From: Halobaculum saliterrae | GTDB lineage: Archaea > Halobacteriota > Halobacteria > Halobacteriales > Haloferacaceae | DNA length: 64,000 nucleotides | Reading direction: 5' to 3' | NCBI RefSeq assembly: GCF_009831625.1 | Contig: NZ_WUUS01000005.1 | Span: 124,001-188,000, forward strand | Part shown: positions 17,928-26,389 of the stretch, one piece after another | Numbering within the stretch: position 1 is the first letter of the stretch | Layout: every line of letters starts with the position of its first letter | The notes under the pieces: generated by a model | Told to the model about the DNA's origin: nothing | Seen by the model: the letters and a program-made list of their open reading frames with translations, nothing else | Databases searched by the model: none | Position numbers and translations under genes: made by a program

Positions 17928-19091
17928 TCACTCCGTCGCCGACTCGATCGGCTCGTGTCTCACCCGATAGCCGCCGGCCGTCGAGTCGACCGCGATCGCT
18001 TCGTACAGCCGGATGTCGCGTTCAGCCTTCGTCACCACCGGAACGTCGTAGTGGGTCGCGTCGTAGCCGGGCCGCTCGTCGCGCTCGGCGACGAACGCCC
18101 GATGTTCTCGGAGCCTGCGGCGTCCCCGCTCGCGCGAGAGGGCCGGCGCACGTGCCGCGTCGCCGTCGAACGACTCGACCAGGTCCGGGTCGCGCTCGAC
18201 GCCGACGGAGTCGCGGCCGGCGGCCATCGCCGCCAACGTCGTCGTGCCGGTCCCCCAGAAGGGGTCGAGCACGCGGTCGCCGTACGTCGAGTACATGTTG
18301 ATCAGGCGGTAGGGTAGTTCGAACGGGAACGCCGCCGACCGGTCGCGGGCGTCGCCCGCGTCGAGCGACTGGTCGACCCCGCGGAGGTCGTCCCACGCGT
18401 CAGAGAACCAGCGGTTGCGCTCCTCCCAGAAGAACGCCGACGCGTAGCGCGCTGGGTCGCCGGCGTCGAACGAGCGGCGCGAGCCCTTCCGGAACACGAG
18501 CACGTGCTCGTGTTCGAGCGTGACGTAGGCGTTCGGCGGGAGCGTCCCGCTCCCCATGAACTTCGTCGGCGAGTTCGTCGGCTTGCCCCACAGCACGCCC
18601 GGCAGGCGGTCGAGGCCTGCCGCCGAGAGCGCGTCCGCGACCCGGGTCGCGTTGTCCCACAGGCGGAACCGACCGCCGACCGAGCGGGTCGCGTCGCCGA
18701 CGTCGACGCAGGCGACGCCGCCGGGAGAAAGCACCCGGGCGATCTCGTCCCACGCGGGCGCGAGCGCCCCGTGCATCGCGTCGAACGCCCGCTCGGCGGC
18801 CGCGTCGGCGTCGTTGTCGCCGCCCGATCGTGCCGCCTCGAGGGCCTCGCCGACCCCGGGATCCAGTCGGGCGAAGAGGTCGTCCCACTGCTCGACCATC
18901 GGGTACGGCGGCGAGGTGACGACGAGGTCGACCGACTCGTCGGGGAGAGGGAGCGCGCGCGCATCGCCGACGCCGACGACGTGTTCAGTCTCGAACGCCG
19001 GGCCGACGCCGGGTGTGGCGGCGGCCTCGACGGCGCCACCGTCGTCGGCGTCGGCGCCCCGGCTCGCGTGCGGATCGTCGTCGCCGCTCAT
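17928..19091 (-). CDS. zim: DNA N4-cytosine methyltransferase, probable CTAG-specific orphan enzyme (Zim-like)
   Basis: This 387-residue beta-class methyltransferase has motif IV TSPPYP at about residue 59 and the AdoMet-binding motif DPFWGTGTT near residue 275. The order, with motif IV first, is that of N4-cytosine/N6-adenine beta enzymes, and SPPY favours N4-cytosine. No restriction endonuclease gene is next to it, so it looks like an orphan. The stretches KPTNSPTKFMGSGTLPPN and FFWEERNRWFSD resemble what I recall of the haloarchaeal CTAG methylase Zim. The scarcity of CTAG in this window fits. The specificity is inferred, not shown. Confidence 0.78.
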   Translation of the reverse strand: MSGDDDPHASRGADADDGGAVEAAATPGVGPAFETEHVVGVGDARALPLPDESVDLVVTSPPYPMVEQWDDLFARLDPGVGEALEAARSGGDNDADAAAERAFDAMHGALAPAWDEIARVLSPGGVACVDVGDATRSVGGRFRLWDNATRVADALSAAGLDRLPGVLWGKPTNSPTKFMGSGTLPPNAYVTLEHEHVLVFRKGSRRSFDAGDPARYASAFFWEERNRWFSDAWDDLRGVDQSLDAGDARDRSAAFPFELPYRLINMYSTYGDRVLDPFWGTGTTTLAAMAAGRDSVGVERDPDLVESFDGDAARAPALSRERGRRRLREHRAFVAERDERPGYDATHYDVPVVTKAERDIRLYEAIAVDSTAGGYRVRHEPIESATE

Positions 19092-19233
19092 CGCGTCATC
19101 GGATCGGCCCGCGTGGGGCGGGCGAATAAACCCCCGCGATCCGGTCGACTGGCGACGGATCGGGGAGGCGAACGCGGAACCGAGATCGAAGCCGAGACCG
19201 GAACCGGTGTCGGAGCCGCGACCGCGTCAGCGA

Positions 19234-19590
19234 CTACTCTGTACAGGTGTCGAGCCACTCGCCGGCCCACGACTCCACCTCATCGAAGACGACCGACAGC
19301 GACTCCCCCTTCTCGGTCAGCGAGTAGTACGTCGCGACGGGGGCGTCCGGCTCCATGCGCTTCGCGACGAACCCCGTCTCCCGGAGGTCGTCGAGCACCC
19401 GCGAGAGCGTCCGCGCGCTCGCGTCCGTCGATCGCTTCAGTTCGTTGAACCGCTTCTCGCCGTCCAGCAGGTCGTGCAGCACCACGAGTCGCCACTTCGA
19501 CCCGACCTGTTCGAGCGCGTCGACGACCGGACACGGCCCGGCGTCGAGCGACTCCACGGACTCCGCCGCCTGCGACTCTTCGACTGCCAT
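19234..19590 (-). CDS. HxlR family winged-helix transcriptional regulator
   Basis: The 118-residue protein has the HxlR signature: CPVVDALEQVGSKWRLVVLHDLLDG, then RFNELKRSTDASARTLSRVLDDL as the recognition region, then a beta wing near AKRMEPDAPVATYYSLTEKG. HxlR proteins are often sensors of electrophiles or redox stress through a Cys. Here one Cys sits in GPCPVV and another near the end in DTCTE. I use the ATG at 19590 rather than an in-frame TTG three codons upstream, because a TATA-like CTAAAC lies about 25 bases before it. Confidence 0.9.
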   Translation of the reverse strand: MAVEESQAAESVESLDAGPCPVVDALEQVGSKWRLVVLHDLLDGEKRFNELKRSTDASARTLSRVLDDLRETGFVAKRMEPDAPVATYYSLTEKGESLSVVFDEVESWAGEWLDTCTE

Positions 19591-19704
19591 GTCACTCAAT
19601 ACTCGTCCGGGGGTTTAGCAGTTCGGATCCGAACCGGGTAACGGACGACAATCTCGTGTCAAGACGATAGCGGTCGTGGCGAGTGGAGCGTGTTCGCCGC
19701 AGGT

Positions 19705-19995
19705 TCACCCCTCGGCGTCGACGGCGGCGCGCTTCGCCTCCCAACTCTTCAGCGCGTCGCGCACCGCCGCGAGGTCCTCAGGGTCGCCGGCTTCGCGACT
19801 GTCGACCACCGTCCAACCGGCGTCGGGGTCGTACCCGAGGCCGTGGATCGTCTCGCCCGCCTGCACCGCGAGCGCGCGGATGTCGTCGTCATCGACACCG
19901 AGGGGTGCGGCCTCGGTGACGCTGTCGGCGTCGCGAAGCGCCTGTAACTCTGACGAACGGAGCGGACGGGACGGAAGCGAATCGAGGACTGTCAT
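19705..19995 (-). CDS. Small protein of unknown function
   Basis: This 96-residue acidic soluble protein has no motif I can name. It contains GVDDDDIRALAVQAGETIHGLGYD and a C-terminal helix DLAAVRDALKSWEAKRAA. The ATG at 19995 is chosen because a TATA-like GTTGAACC lies about 25 bases upstream. It is divergent from the lipoprotein gene. The composition matches neighbouring coding regions, so a real gene is likely. Confidence 0.6.
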   Translation of the reverse strand: MTVLDSLPSRPLRSSELQALRDADSVTEAAPLGVDDDDIRALAVQAGETIHGLGYDPDAGWTVVDSREAGDPEDLAAVRDALKSWEAKRAAVDAEG

Positions 19996-20094
19996 GCCGA
20001 GGGGATGGATCGGAACCGGGTTCAACGATCCGACTCACGGCCGACAGTCGGGGTTCACAAGGCTTTCACGTCGTAGCTCCCGAGTGGCCGGACC

Positions 20095-20613
20095 GTGCGA
20101 CGAGCCATCGCGGTCGTGACGCTCGCGGTTCTGGTATCGTTGGCCGGCTGCTCGGCGGCGCCCGGCGGTGGGTCCGCCGGCGACGGTGGCGCGACCGAGG
20201 CGGACGGCGTCGTCGCCGCGGACGCCTCGACCGGCGCATCTGACGTCGAACACACGGTCAGGTTCTCCGCCGACGAGTCCGACGCCGGGAGCGAGTGGGA
20301 GTCGCTGACCGTCGAGTATCCCCGTGAGCACTTCACCGTCGACAGCGTCAGTCACGGGGACGTGACGTTCGGCGTCGATACGAACGGCGACGGCGACGTC
20401 GATCGGGAGTTCAACGAGAGCGCGATCAGCGGCGTAAACAACAACGACTACTCGTTCACCCTCTCGCTCGACACGGACTACACGCTCGACGCGGACGACA
20501 CGGTCGTCGTCCGTTACCCCGCGGTCGACAACCCCGACCAGCCGGGCGAGTACGAGATCTCGGTGACGCTCAACGGCGCACGAACGACCACGGAGACGTT
20601 CACCGTCGGCTAA
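20095..20613 (+). CDS. Secreted lipoprotein of unknown function
   Basis: The 172-residue protein begins with a signal peptide and a lipobox LAGC, so Cys19 would be lipid-anchored outside the membrane. The mature part is acidic with a Ser/Gly linker, followed by a beta-rich domain (VEHTVRFSADES, DTNGDGDVDREFNES). That DTNGDGDVD loop resembles a calcium site. It starts at a GTG at 20095, about 30 bases after a TATA-like GCTTTCAC. There is no enzyme motif. Confidence 0.75.
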   Translation: MRRAIAVVTLAVLVSLAGCSAAPGGGSAGDGGATEADGVVAADASTGASDVEHTVRFSADESDAGSEWESLTVEYPREHFTVDSVSHGDVTFGVDTNGDGDVDREFNESAISGVNNNDYSFTLSLDTDYTLDADDTVVVRYPAVDNPDQPGEYEISVTLNGARTTTETFTVG

Positions 20614-20690
20614 GCGCGGACGTCGGAGCGCTCGGGCTCGGTTCGACCCCCGAAAGATTCATTGAGCCGGGTCGGCACTGGTGAACGGAC

Positions 20691-21389
20691 ATGTCACAGG
20701 CGACCGGAAACCGCAACGACGGCGGCGACGTGCTCGAGGTCGAGTTCAGACTCGCACGATCGGCGTATCCGTTCGTTCGGGCGTCCGCGGTCGCCGACTG
20801 CACGCTCGAGCTCGCCGAGCTGGTGCCGCGAGCCGACGGCCGCTACGCCGAGTTCTTCAACGTGACGGGCGCGGATCCCGAACGGATCGCCCCACTCGCG
20901 GCCGACCACGATGGCACGGATGTCACACTGGTCGAGACGTATCGCGACGGCGGCCTGTTCGAGTTCTCGGTGTCCGGCGACTGTCCGGCTCGGCGGCTCG
21001 CGGAACTCGGCGCGCTGCCACGGACGGTTCGGGGAACGGACGGTCGGGGCACCATCGTCGCCGAGATCCCGGCGGCGGCCGACACCGCCGGGATCGTCGA
21101 GGCGTTCCTCGAGGAGACGCCCGAGGCGACGATGGTGTCGAAGCGAGGGAAGCAGTCGATGCGCCCGATGCTCTCGGAGGCGACGCTGCACCGAACGCTG
21201 GAGGCTGGACTCACCGATCGACAGCGGGAGGTCCTCCGAACCGCCTTCGAGGCAGGCTACTACGACTGGCCTCGCCGGTGCACCGGCGAGGAGGTCGCGT
21301 CGGAGCTCGGCATCTCGTCGGCGACGTTCTCGGAGCACGTCCACGCCGCCGAACGGACGCTCATCGCGACGCTGTTCGATGAACGCTGA
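20691..21389 (+). CDS. Bat-type HTH-10 transcriptional regulator
   Basis: This 232-residue protein belongs to the bacterio-opsin-activator-like family of haloarchaeal regulators. The C-terminal HTH-10 domain covers about residues 165-225 (LTDRQREVLRTAFEAGYYDWPRR, then GEEVASELGISSATFSEHV). The N-terminal 150 residues form the alpha/beta domain common to these proteins and may sense a ligand. It lacks the PAS and GAF domains of full-length Bat. The target is unknown. It is convergent with a HalOD1 gene, 38 bases apart. Confidence 0.9.
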   Translation: MSQATGNRNDGGDVLEVEFRLARSAYPFVRASAVADCTLELAELVPRADGRYAEFFNVTGADPERIAPLAADHDGTDVTLVETYRDGGLFEFSVSGDCPARRLAELGALPRTVRGTDGRGTIVAEIPAAADTAGIVEAFLEETPEATMVSKRGKQSMRPMLSEATLHRTLEAGLTDRQREVLRTAFEAGYYDWPRRCTGEEVASELGISSATFSEHVHAAERTLIATLFDER

Positions 21390-21427
21390 GGCCCGAAGCC
21401 GCGGGGACCGCCGGCCGCTTCGATGAG

Positions 21428-21709
21428 CTAGGTATCCTCTCCGGCCGAGTCGACGGTCGTTCCCCCGTTCGCGTGGACCGTAACGTCGCACCCGTGATAC
21501 CGGAACGTGACGTGGCTGTCCATCGCCGGCGTGTCGAGTCCGAGGTCTCTCGGGAACAGGCGATCCAACGCGTCGGGGTCGACCACGTCGTGGAGCGGTG
21601 GAAGACGGAGCGGATCGGTGTCGGTCGCCTCCGCAACGGAGTCGATCACGAGGAGCGACGGTCGCCCTCCCTCGCTAGCGTCGTCCCGGCGGGTCGATTG
21701 ATCTGACAT
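21428..21709 (-). CDS. HalOD1 output-domain protein
   Basis: This 93-residue protein has the HalOD1 pattern: VIDSVAEATDTDPLRLPPLHDVVDPDALDRLF, then VTFRYHGCDVTVHANG near the end. HalOD1 is a small haloarchaeal domain often found after receiver domains and also alone; it is thought to act in signal output, with no known chemistry. Here it stands alone. The ATG at 21709 is preceded by two perfect palindromes at 21731-21742 and 21808-21823 that may control it. Confidence 0.85.
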   Translation of the reverse strand: MSDQSTRRDDASEGGRPSLLVIDSVAEATDTDPLRLPPLHDVVDPDALDRLFPRDLGLDTPAMDSHVTFRYHGCDVTVHANGGTTVDSAGEDT

Positions 21710-21730
21710 TCGATGGACTCCCGTCTTGCC

Positions 21731-21742
21731 CGGCGATCGCCG
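21731..21742. promoter_or_regulatory. 12-bp perfect palindrome before the HalOD1 gene
   Basis: CGGCGATCGCCG lies 22 bases before the ATG at 21709, at the expected start region of the mRNA. It is a candidate operator. Confidence 0.35.
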
Positions 21743-21807
21743 ACAGCATAGTTCGATTCCCTACAGTTCGAGGGTCACCCCCGTCGCCCCCAGATCCATC
21801 GGTCGCC

Positions 21808-21823
21808 GCGTGACGCGTCACGC
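21808..21823. promoter_or_regulatory. 16-bp perfect palindrome between YbaK and HalOD1 genes
   Basis: GCGTGACGCGTCACGC is fully self-complementary. It lies 99 bases before the HalOD1 start and past the end of the YbaK gene. It shares the GTGAC half with the inverted repeat at 7812-7840. Confidence 0.45.
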
Positions 21824-21912
21824 TCCGTCGATCCGACGCCCAGGCCGACGCGGCGCGGGACGACGATCCTTCCGCCGACCTGGGGATTCTGTATCGCGAC
21901 ATGAGATTTATT

Positions 21913-22383
21913 CTATTCGAACGCGTCGGTCGTTGTCGGATCCGCGATCGCTTGTAACTCCGCGGGAGCGAGCGCGAAAACCGCGTCCGGCGTCCCTGCG
22001 GCCGCCCAGATCCGGTCGTGGTCGAGCAACGACTCGTCGAGATACGTCGGAACCGGGGAGTCGTGGCCAAACGGCGGAACGCCGCCGATACTCCACCCAG
22101 TCGCCTCCTTCACCTCGTCGGGGTTCGCGGTCCGAACGGAGTCGGCGCCGAGTTCGGTCGCGAGCGCGTCGGTGTCGACGCGGTTGTCGCCGGCGGTGAG
22201 CACGACGACCGCCTCCCCGTCGGCGACGAGGACGATGCTCTTGACGATCTGTGCGACCGAACAGCCGACGGCGTCGGCGGCGTCGGCCGCGGTCCTCGTT
22301 CCCTCGGGGAACTCCTCGATCTCGGGGTCGAACCCGTACTCGTCGCCGACGCGCCGTGCGAACCGTGCCGCGCTGTCGTGCAT
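21913..22383 (-). CDS. YbaK/EbsC-type aminoacyl-tRNA deacylase
   Basis: This 156-residue editing-domain protein hydrolyses mischarged tRNAs in known family members, such as Cys- or Ala-tRNA(Pro). Visible family features are QIVKSIVLVADGEAVVVLTAGDNRVD, with the conserved lysine in the middle, and a GWSIGGVPPFGH loop near residue 114. The start is the ATG at 22383, since the upstream in-frame sequence is not conserved-looking and a TATA-like CTACTTG lies about 28 bases before it. It is divergent from metG, another translation-fidelity gene. Confidence 0.9.
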   Translation of the reverse strand: MHDSAARFARRVGDEYGFDPEIEEFPEGTRTAADAADAVGCSVAQIVKSIVLVADGEAVVVLTAGDNRVDTDALATELGADSVRTANPDEVKEATGWSIGGVPPFGHDSPVPTYLDESLLDHDRIWAAAGTPDAVFALAPAELQAIADPTTTDAFE

Positions 22384-22647
22384 ATCGTCGTGGACCGCGT
22401 GGACACGCAAGTAGCCACGGGAGGCGACACTGGTGCATCCGATCGGCAGACCGAAGTACGACCGTGACAGACTTCGAACCGTGAATTCCCCGGTTCCCTC
22501 GATGCGCATGCGCGAGTTCTTCGGCGTCGGGTGGATCGTCCGCGGCCGTCGCGGTCCGTAGCTGGACGGCGCCGGCGGCGACGTGAACCCGGGCGCACAG
22601 TCGGGGAACCGACGACGCCCACGGGCGGGGACCGTTCGCCCGTTTCG

Positions 22648-22664
22648 GCGGGCTTTAGGCCCGC
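22648..22664. promoter_or_regulatory. Inverted repeat enclosing the metG TATA-like box
   Basis: GCGGGC and GCCCGC flank TTTAG, about 25-29 bases before the metG ATG. The arms are perfectly complementary. Confidence 0.4.
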
Positions 22665-22682
22665 ATCCACGACACGACAGTC

Positions 22683-24800
22683 ATGAGCAGCAAGGACACT
22701 CACACGCGCGAGCCGTTCCCCGCGGACGGACCGGCGGTGGTGACGTGCGGGTTGCCGTACGCCAACGGCGACCTCCACATCGGCCACCTCCGGACGTACG
22801 TCGGCGGCGACGTGTACGCGCGAGCGCTGGAATCGCTCGGACAGGAGACCGCGTTCGTCTGCGGATCCGACATGCACGGTACCCCCGTGGCGGTGAACGC
22901 CGAGAAGGAGGGAACCTCCCCCGAGGAGTTCGCGCTCGCGTGGCACGAACAGTACGAGGAAACGTTCCCGCGGTTCGACGTCGACTTCGACAACTACGGC
23001 CACACCCACGACGCGACGAACACGGAACTCACCCAGGAGTTCGTCCGCACGTTGGAGGAGAACGGCCACGTCTACGAGAAGGAGATCAAGGTCGCGTACG
23101 ACCCCGAGGCCGAGCAGTCGCTCCCGGACCGATACGTCGAGGGTACCTGCCCGTACTGCGGGGAGCTCGCCCGCGGCGACGAGTGCGACGAGGGCTGCGG
23201 GCGCCACCTCGAACCCGGCGAGATCGAGGACCCGCGCTCGTCGGTCACCGGCAACCCCGCCGAGTACCGCGACCAGACGCACAAGTTCTTCCGGGTGTCG
23301 GAGTTCGAGGAGTACCTCTCCGGGTTCCTCGACCGGCTCGAAGGGACCGCCAACGCCCGAAATCAGCCCCGTGGGTGGCTGGAGGACGGCCTCCGCGACT
23401 GGTGTATCACCCGCGACATGGACTGGGGGATCGACTACCCCGATGTCGACGGGGAGGATCCCACCGATCTCGTGCTGTACGTCTGGGTCGACGCGCCCAT
23501 CGAGTACGTCTCCTCGACGAAGCAGTACAGCGAGCGCGTCGGCGCCGACGAGTACGACTGGCAACGGGCGTGGCAGGAGGACGGCGAGATCGTCCACGTC
23601 ATCGGGCGCGACATCATCCAGCACCACACCGTCTTCTGGCCCGCGATGCTGCACGGCGTCGACTACAGCGAGCCACGCGCGGTGATGGCCAGCGGCTTCA
23701 TGACGCTCGACGGGGACGGCTTCTCCACCTCCCGTAACCGCGCGGTGTGGGCCCGCGAGTACCTCGACGAGGGGTTCCACCCCGACCTGCTTCGCTACTA
23801 CCTCGCCACCAACGGCGGGTTCCAGCAGGACGTCGACTTCTCGTGGGAGAAGTTCCGCGACCGCGTCAATAACGAGCTCGTCGGCACGGTCGGGAACTTC
23901 CTGTACCGGTCGCTGCTGTTCGCCCATCGCAACTTCGAGGGAACGCCGGAGGCGGAGGTCAGCGACGAGGTCGAGGCTCGCATCGAGGAGGCGATCGCGG
24001 ACTTCGAGGCCGGCGTCAACGACTACTCCGTCCGCGCGATCGGCGACGCGACCGTCGAGCTGGCCCGCTTCGGCAACGAGTACATCCAGCGCGAGGAACC
24101 GTGGAACCTCGTCGGCGACGACGACGAGGCGGCAGCGCGGGTGATCCGCGACTGCGTCCAGATCGCGAAGGCCGTCGCCGTCCTCTTCGAGCCGGTCGCG
24201 CCCGGCACGAGCGAGGAGCTGTGGAGCCAGATCGGCGAGGACGGCTCCGTCCACGACGTGACCACGGACGCCGCGCTGGCGGCGCCGCCGCGCGACTTCG
24301 GCGCGCCCGAGGAACTGTACGAGAAGATCGAGGACGAGCGGGTCGAGGAACTCAACGAGAAGCTCGAGTCCCGCGTCGCCGAGGCGGCCGCCGAGGAGGA
24401 CGCGGGCGAAACCGAAACCGTAACCGACGAGGGCGAGGCGGACGCCGAGTCGGTCATGAGCGACATCGAGCCCGTCGCCGACGACCGCATCAGCTTCGAG
24501 GAGTTCCAGGATCTCGACCTCAGGATCGGCGAGATCCTCGCGGCCGAGCCCATCGAGGACTCCGACAAGCTCGTGAAGCTCACCGTCGACATCGGCGTCG
24601 AGGAGCGCCAGATCGTCGCGGGGATCAAGCAGCTTCACGACGTCGACGACCTCCCGGGGACGAAGGTCGTCATCGTGGCGAACCTCGAGAAGGCCGAACT
24701 GTTCGGCCACGAGTCCAACGGCATGCTGCTTGCGGCCGGCGACGACGCCGACCTGCTGACGACTCACGGCGACTCGTCGATCGGAACGAAGATCCGGTAG
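22683..24800 (+). CDS. metG: Methionyl-tRNA synthetase with C-terminal tRNA-binding domain
   Basis: The 705-residue enzyme charges tRNA(Met). The class I HIGH motif reads HIGHL at residues 32-36. The zinc knuckle is CPYCGELARGDECDEGCG. The KMSKS loop is GFSTSR, lacking the first Lys, as I recall for some archaeal relatives. An acidic linker near residues 570-595 joins the catalytic part to a C-terminal EMAPII/Trbp111-type OB fold (FQDLDLRIGEILAAEPIEDSDKL) that helps bind tRNA. The ATG at 22683 lies 25-30 bases after a TATA-like CTTTAG. Confidence 0.97.
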   Translation: MSSKDTHTREPFPADGPAVVTCGLPYANGDLHIGHLRTYVGGDVYARALESLGQETAFVCGSDMHGTPVAVNAEKEGTSPEEFALAWHEQYEETFPRFDVDFDNYGHTHDATNTELTQEFVRTLEENGHVYEKEIKVAYDPEAEQSLPDRYVEGTCPYCGELARGDECDEGCGRHLEPGEIEDPRSSVTGNPAEYRDQTHKFFRVSEFEEYLSGFLDRLEGTANARNQPRGWLEDGLRDWCITRDMDWGIDYPDVDGEDPTDLVLYVWVDAPIEYVSSTKQYSERVGADEYDWQRAWQEDGEIVHVIGRDIIQHHTVFWPAMLHGVDYSEPRAVMASGFMTLDGDGFSTSRNRAVWAREYLDEGFHPDLLRYYLATNGGFQQDVDFSWEKFRDRVNNELVGTVGNFLYRSLLFAHRNFEGTPEAEVSDEVEARIEEAIADFEAGVNDYSVRAIGDATVELARFGNEYIQREEPWNLVGDDDEAAARVIRDCVQIAKAVAVLFEPVAPGTSEELWSQIGEDGSVHDVTTDAALAAPPRDFGAPEELYEKIEDERVEELNEKLESRVAEAAAEEDAGETETVTDEGEADAESVMSDIEPVADDRISFEEFQDLDLRIGEILAAEPIEDSDKLVKLTVDIGVEERQIVAGIKQLHDVDDLPGTKVVIVANLEKAELFGHESNGMLLAAGDDADLLTTHGDSSIGTKIR

Positions 24801-25114
24801 TCGAGTCGTCGCCACGGCGTCCCTTGCGGCCTTCACTGCGCTCGTGAGCCGCTGCACTCCTTCCTCGGGCCGATCGCAGATATCGATTGGCACTCCCGAC
24901 CCACGGCTACGTAAGAGGGTAAACCGCATCTTGCGATACGAAACGGCGATCCTGGCGACGACTCCGTCCGTCCGGATCGCTCCGTGAACCGGCGCTGCGT
25001 ACGGATCGTATCCGACGGAACTCTGTACCGAAGTCCCGCGAACGTAGTGTGAAGTGTCGTGGTAACTCGACTCTCGGAACGGTTATGCCCCTATCGACCG
25101 TTCATCTGATCGTA
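24801..25114. other. 314-base gap between metG and the cold-shock gene
   Basis: I see no open frame of note, no tRNA and no strong hairpin. A TATA-like GGTTATGCC at 25081-25089 lies about 27 bases before the cold-shock ATG and is the probable promoter. The rest is less GC-rich than the coding DNA. Confidence 0.6.
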
Positions 25115-25321
25115 ATGGCTAACGGTACGGTTGAATTCTTCAACGACACGGGCGGCTACGGTTTCATTTCGACTGACGACGGTGACCTCGACGACGACGA
25201 GGACGTGTTCTTCCACATGGAGGACGTCGGCGGCGAGGATCTCACGGAGGGCACGGAGGTCGAGTTCGACATCGAGTCCTCCCCCAAGGGTCCCCGGGCA
25301 GCGAACGTCGTCCGGCAGTAA
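25115..25321 (+). CDS. cspA: Cold-shock protein CspA family
   Basis: This 68-residue single cold-shock domain has RNP1 as GGYGFIST and RNP2 as DVFFHMEDV. Such OB-fold proteins bind single-stranded RNA or DNA and act as RNA chaperones. The loop DDGDLDDDED is unusually acidic, as expected for high salt. I use the ATG at 25115, since MANGTVEFFNDTGGYG is the standard N-terminus and a TATA-like element lies about 27 bases upstream. Confidence 0.95.
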   Translation: MANGTVEFFNDTGGYGFISTDDGDLDDDEDVFFHMEDVGGEDLTEGTEVEFDIESSPKGPRAANVVRQ

Positions 25322-25514
25322 CACCGAGACACACCCGTCCGAGCGACGGACGACACGCTCGATTTTGCGGACACCCATACCACGGTCGAGCGACAGCGAT
25401 CGGGATCCACGTCGATCACAAGGCCCCGACTGAATCGGGATCGATCGTGAGCCCAGTGCGTCGCTGTTTGCTCTTTCGGGAGCCACCGCTACGGTGTGGA
25501 GAACTCGTTGAACG

Positions 25515-25551
25515 TTCACTCGCATGCTCAAAAAAAAAATGTCTGAGTGAA
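25515..25551. repeat. Inverted repeat enclosing an A10 tract
   Basis: TTCACTC (25515-25521) and GAGTGAA (25545-25551) are complementary and flank a 23-base spacer with ten A residues at 25530-25539. Such a tract is unusual in GC-rich DNA. It lies 41 bases before the DUF7344-like gene. On the minus strand it is a T10 run after a stem arm, so it could also end an antisense transcript. Confidence 0.45.
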
Positions 25552-25591
25552 TGCTGGCGGATTACTTACGCTTGTACAGTGGTCGGACAGT

Positions 25592-25918
25592 ATGGAAGGT
25601 GCTCAGGCCAGTCGGACGCTCGATGACTGTCTCGATGCGCTCGGGCACAGTCAGCGCCGGAAGCTGCTGCGGGCTGTGCTTCACAACCCGGAGGACGACG
25701 GCTCGGTGAGGATCGATTCGGACGAGTCGAACCGGAAGGAGCTCGAGCGGCTCGTCGAGATGAACCACGTTCACCTCCCGAAACTGGAGGACGCCGGGTT
25801 CATCACGTGGGACCGGAACGCCGACGAGGTCTCGAAGGGTCCGAACTTCGAGGAGATCCGCCCGCTGTTGGAGATACTCGTCTCCCATGCGGACGAACTC
25901 CCGGACGGGTGGCTGTGA
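25592..25918 (+). CDS. DUF7344-like winged-helix protein
   Basis: The 108-residue protein has an ArsR-like winged-helix layout: LDDCLDALGHSQRRKLLRAVLHN, then a middle helix RKELERLVEMNHVHLPKLEDAGFITWD as the recognition region and wing. This matches the DUF7344 group of small haloarchaeal regulators. There is no Cys pair for metal sensing. The start is the ATG at 25592, about 26-30 bases after a TATA-like TTACTTAC. The target is unknown; the A-tract element just upstream may be its own control site. Confidence 0.8.
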   Translation: MEGAQASRTLDDCLDALGHSQRRKLLRAVLHNPEDDGSVRIDSDESNRKELERLVEMNHVHLPKLEDAGFITWDRNADEVSKGPNFEEIRPLLEILVSHADELPDGWL

Positions 25919-26072
25919 TCCGGACAGTGACGGAGACACAGAGTGGAGTCACTGTGCTCACCGACCGTTCTCGGCGCGGTACTCGTTCGACCCTCGGTCG
26001 AACGTCGTGACGGTTCTCCCGGACGATCCGGCGAACGCTTTTGCCCCGTGGTCCCCTCGATTTGGGGAACTC

Positions 26073-26252
26073 ATGGGACTGTTCAACGAACTCGGGCGAC
26101 GGGTCGAGGAGTTCAAGCAGACCGCGCAGGACGCGGCCGACGAGAGGGAGGCACACCACTGTCCCGCCTGTGACGAGGGGTTCGACGGCGACCACGACCG
26201 GTGCCCGGAGTGCGGGGAGCGGATGGTCGAGTCGACGGGAATGGAGGAGTAG
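26073..26252 (+). CDS. Small zinc-ribbon protein
   Basis: This 59-residue protein has an N-terminal helix (MGLFNELGRRVEEFKQ) and a treble of Cys pairs, CPAC at 30-33 and CPEC at 44-47, which would bind one zinc. Such small proteins are common in haloarchaea and mostly uncharacterised. The start is the ATG at 26073; a T-rich GCTTTTGCC lies about 32-40 bases upstream. It overlaps nothing and is convergent with the VOC gene. Confidence 0.8.
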   Translation: MGLFNELGRRVEEFKQTAQDAADEREAHHCPACDEGFDGDHDRCPECGERMVESTGMEE

Positions 26253-26389
26253 CCGCCTCCCCCGCCCGCTCGGTCGTCGACGAACCGGTCCAAGCCGACC
26301 CCGGTCCGGGGGGAAGTATTCGCGTGATCGCGTTCGACGCCGCGAACGATCGGCCCGAACAGGAACCGCGACCCTCAGCGGCGAGCGAG

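Noticed and set aside
17928-19091. Restriction-modification system
   Set aside because: The flanking genes are a VTT membrane protein and an HxlR regulator; no endonuclease is adjacent.
19591-19599. TTG start for the HxlR regulator
   Set aside because: TTG is rare here, and the ATG at 19590 is properly spaced from a TATA-like element.
22110-24929. 939-codon frame opposite metG
   Set aside because: It is a high-GC antisense artefact; metG has all catalytic motifs on the other strand.
24801-25114. Possible tRNA or small RNA in the gap before cspA
   Set aside because: No T-loop (GTTCRA) or cloverleaf could be found, and no strong hairpin is present.
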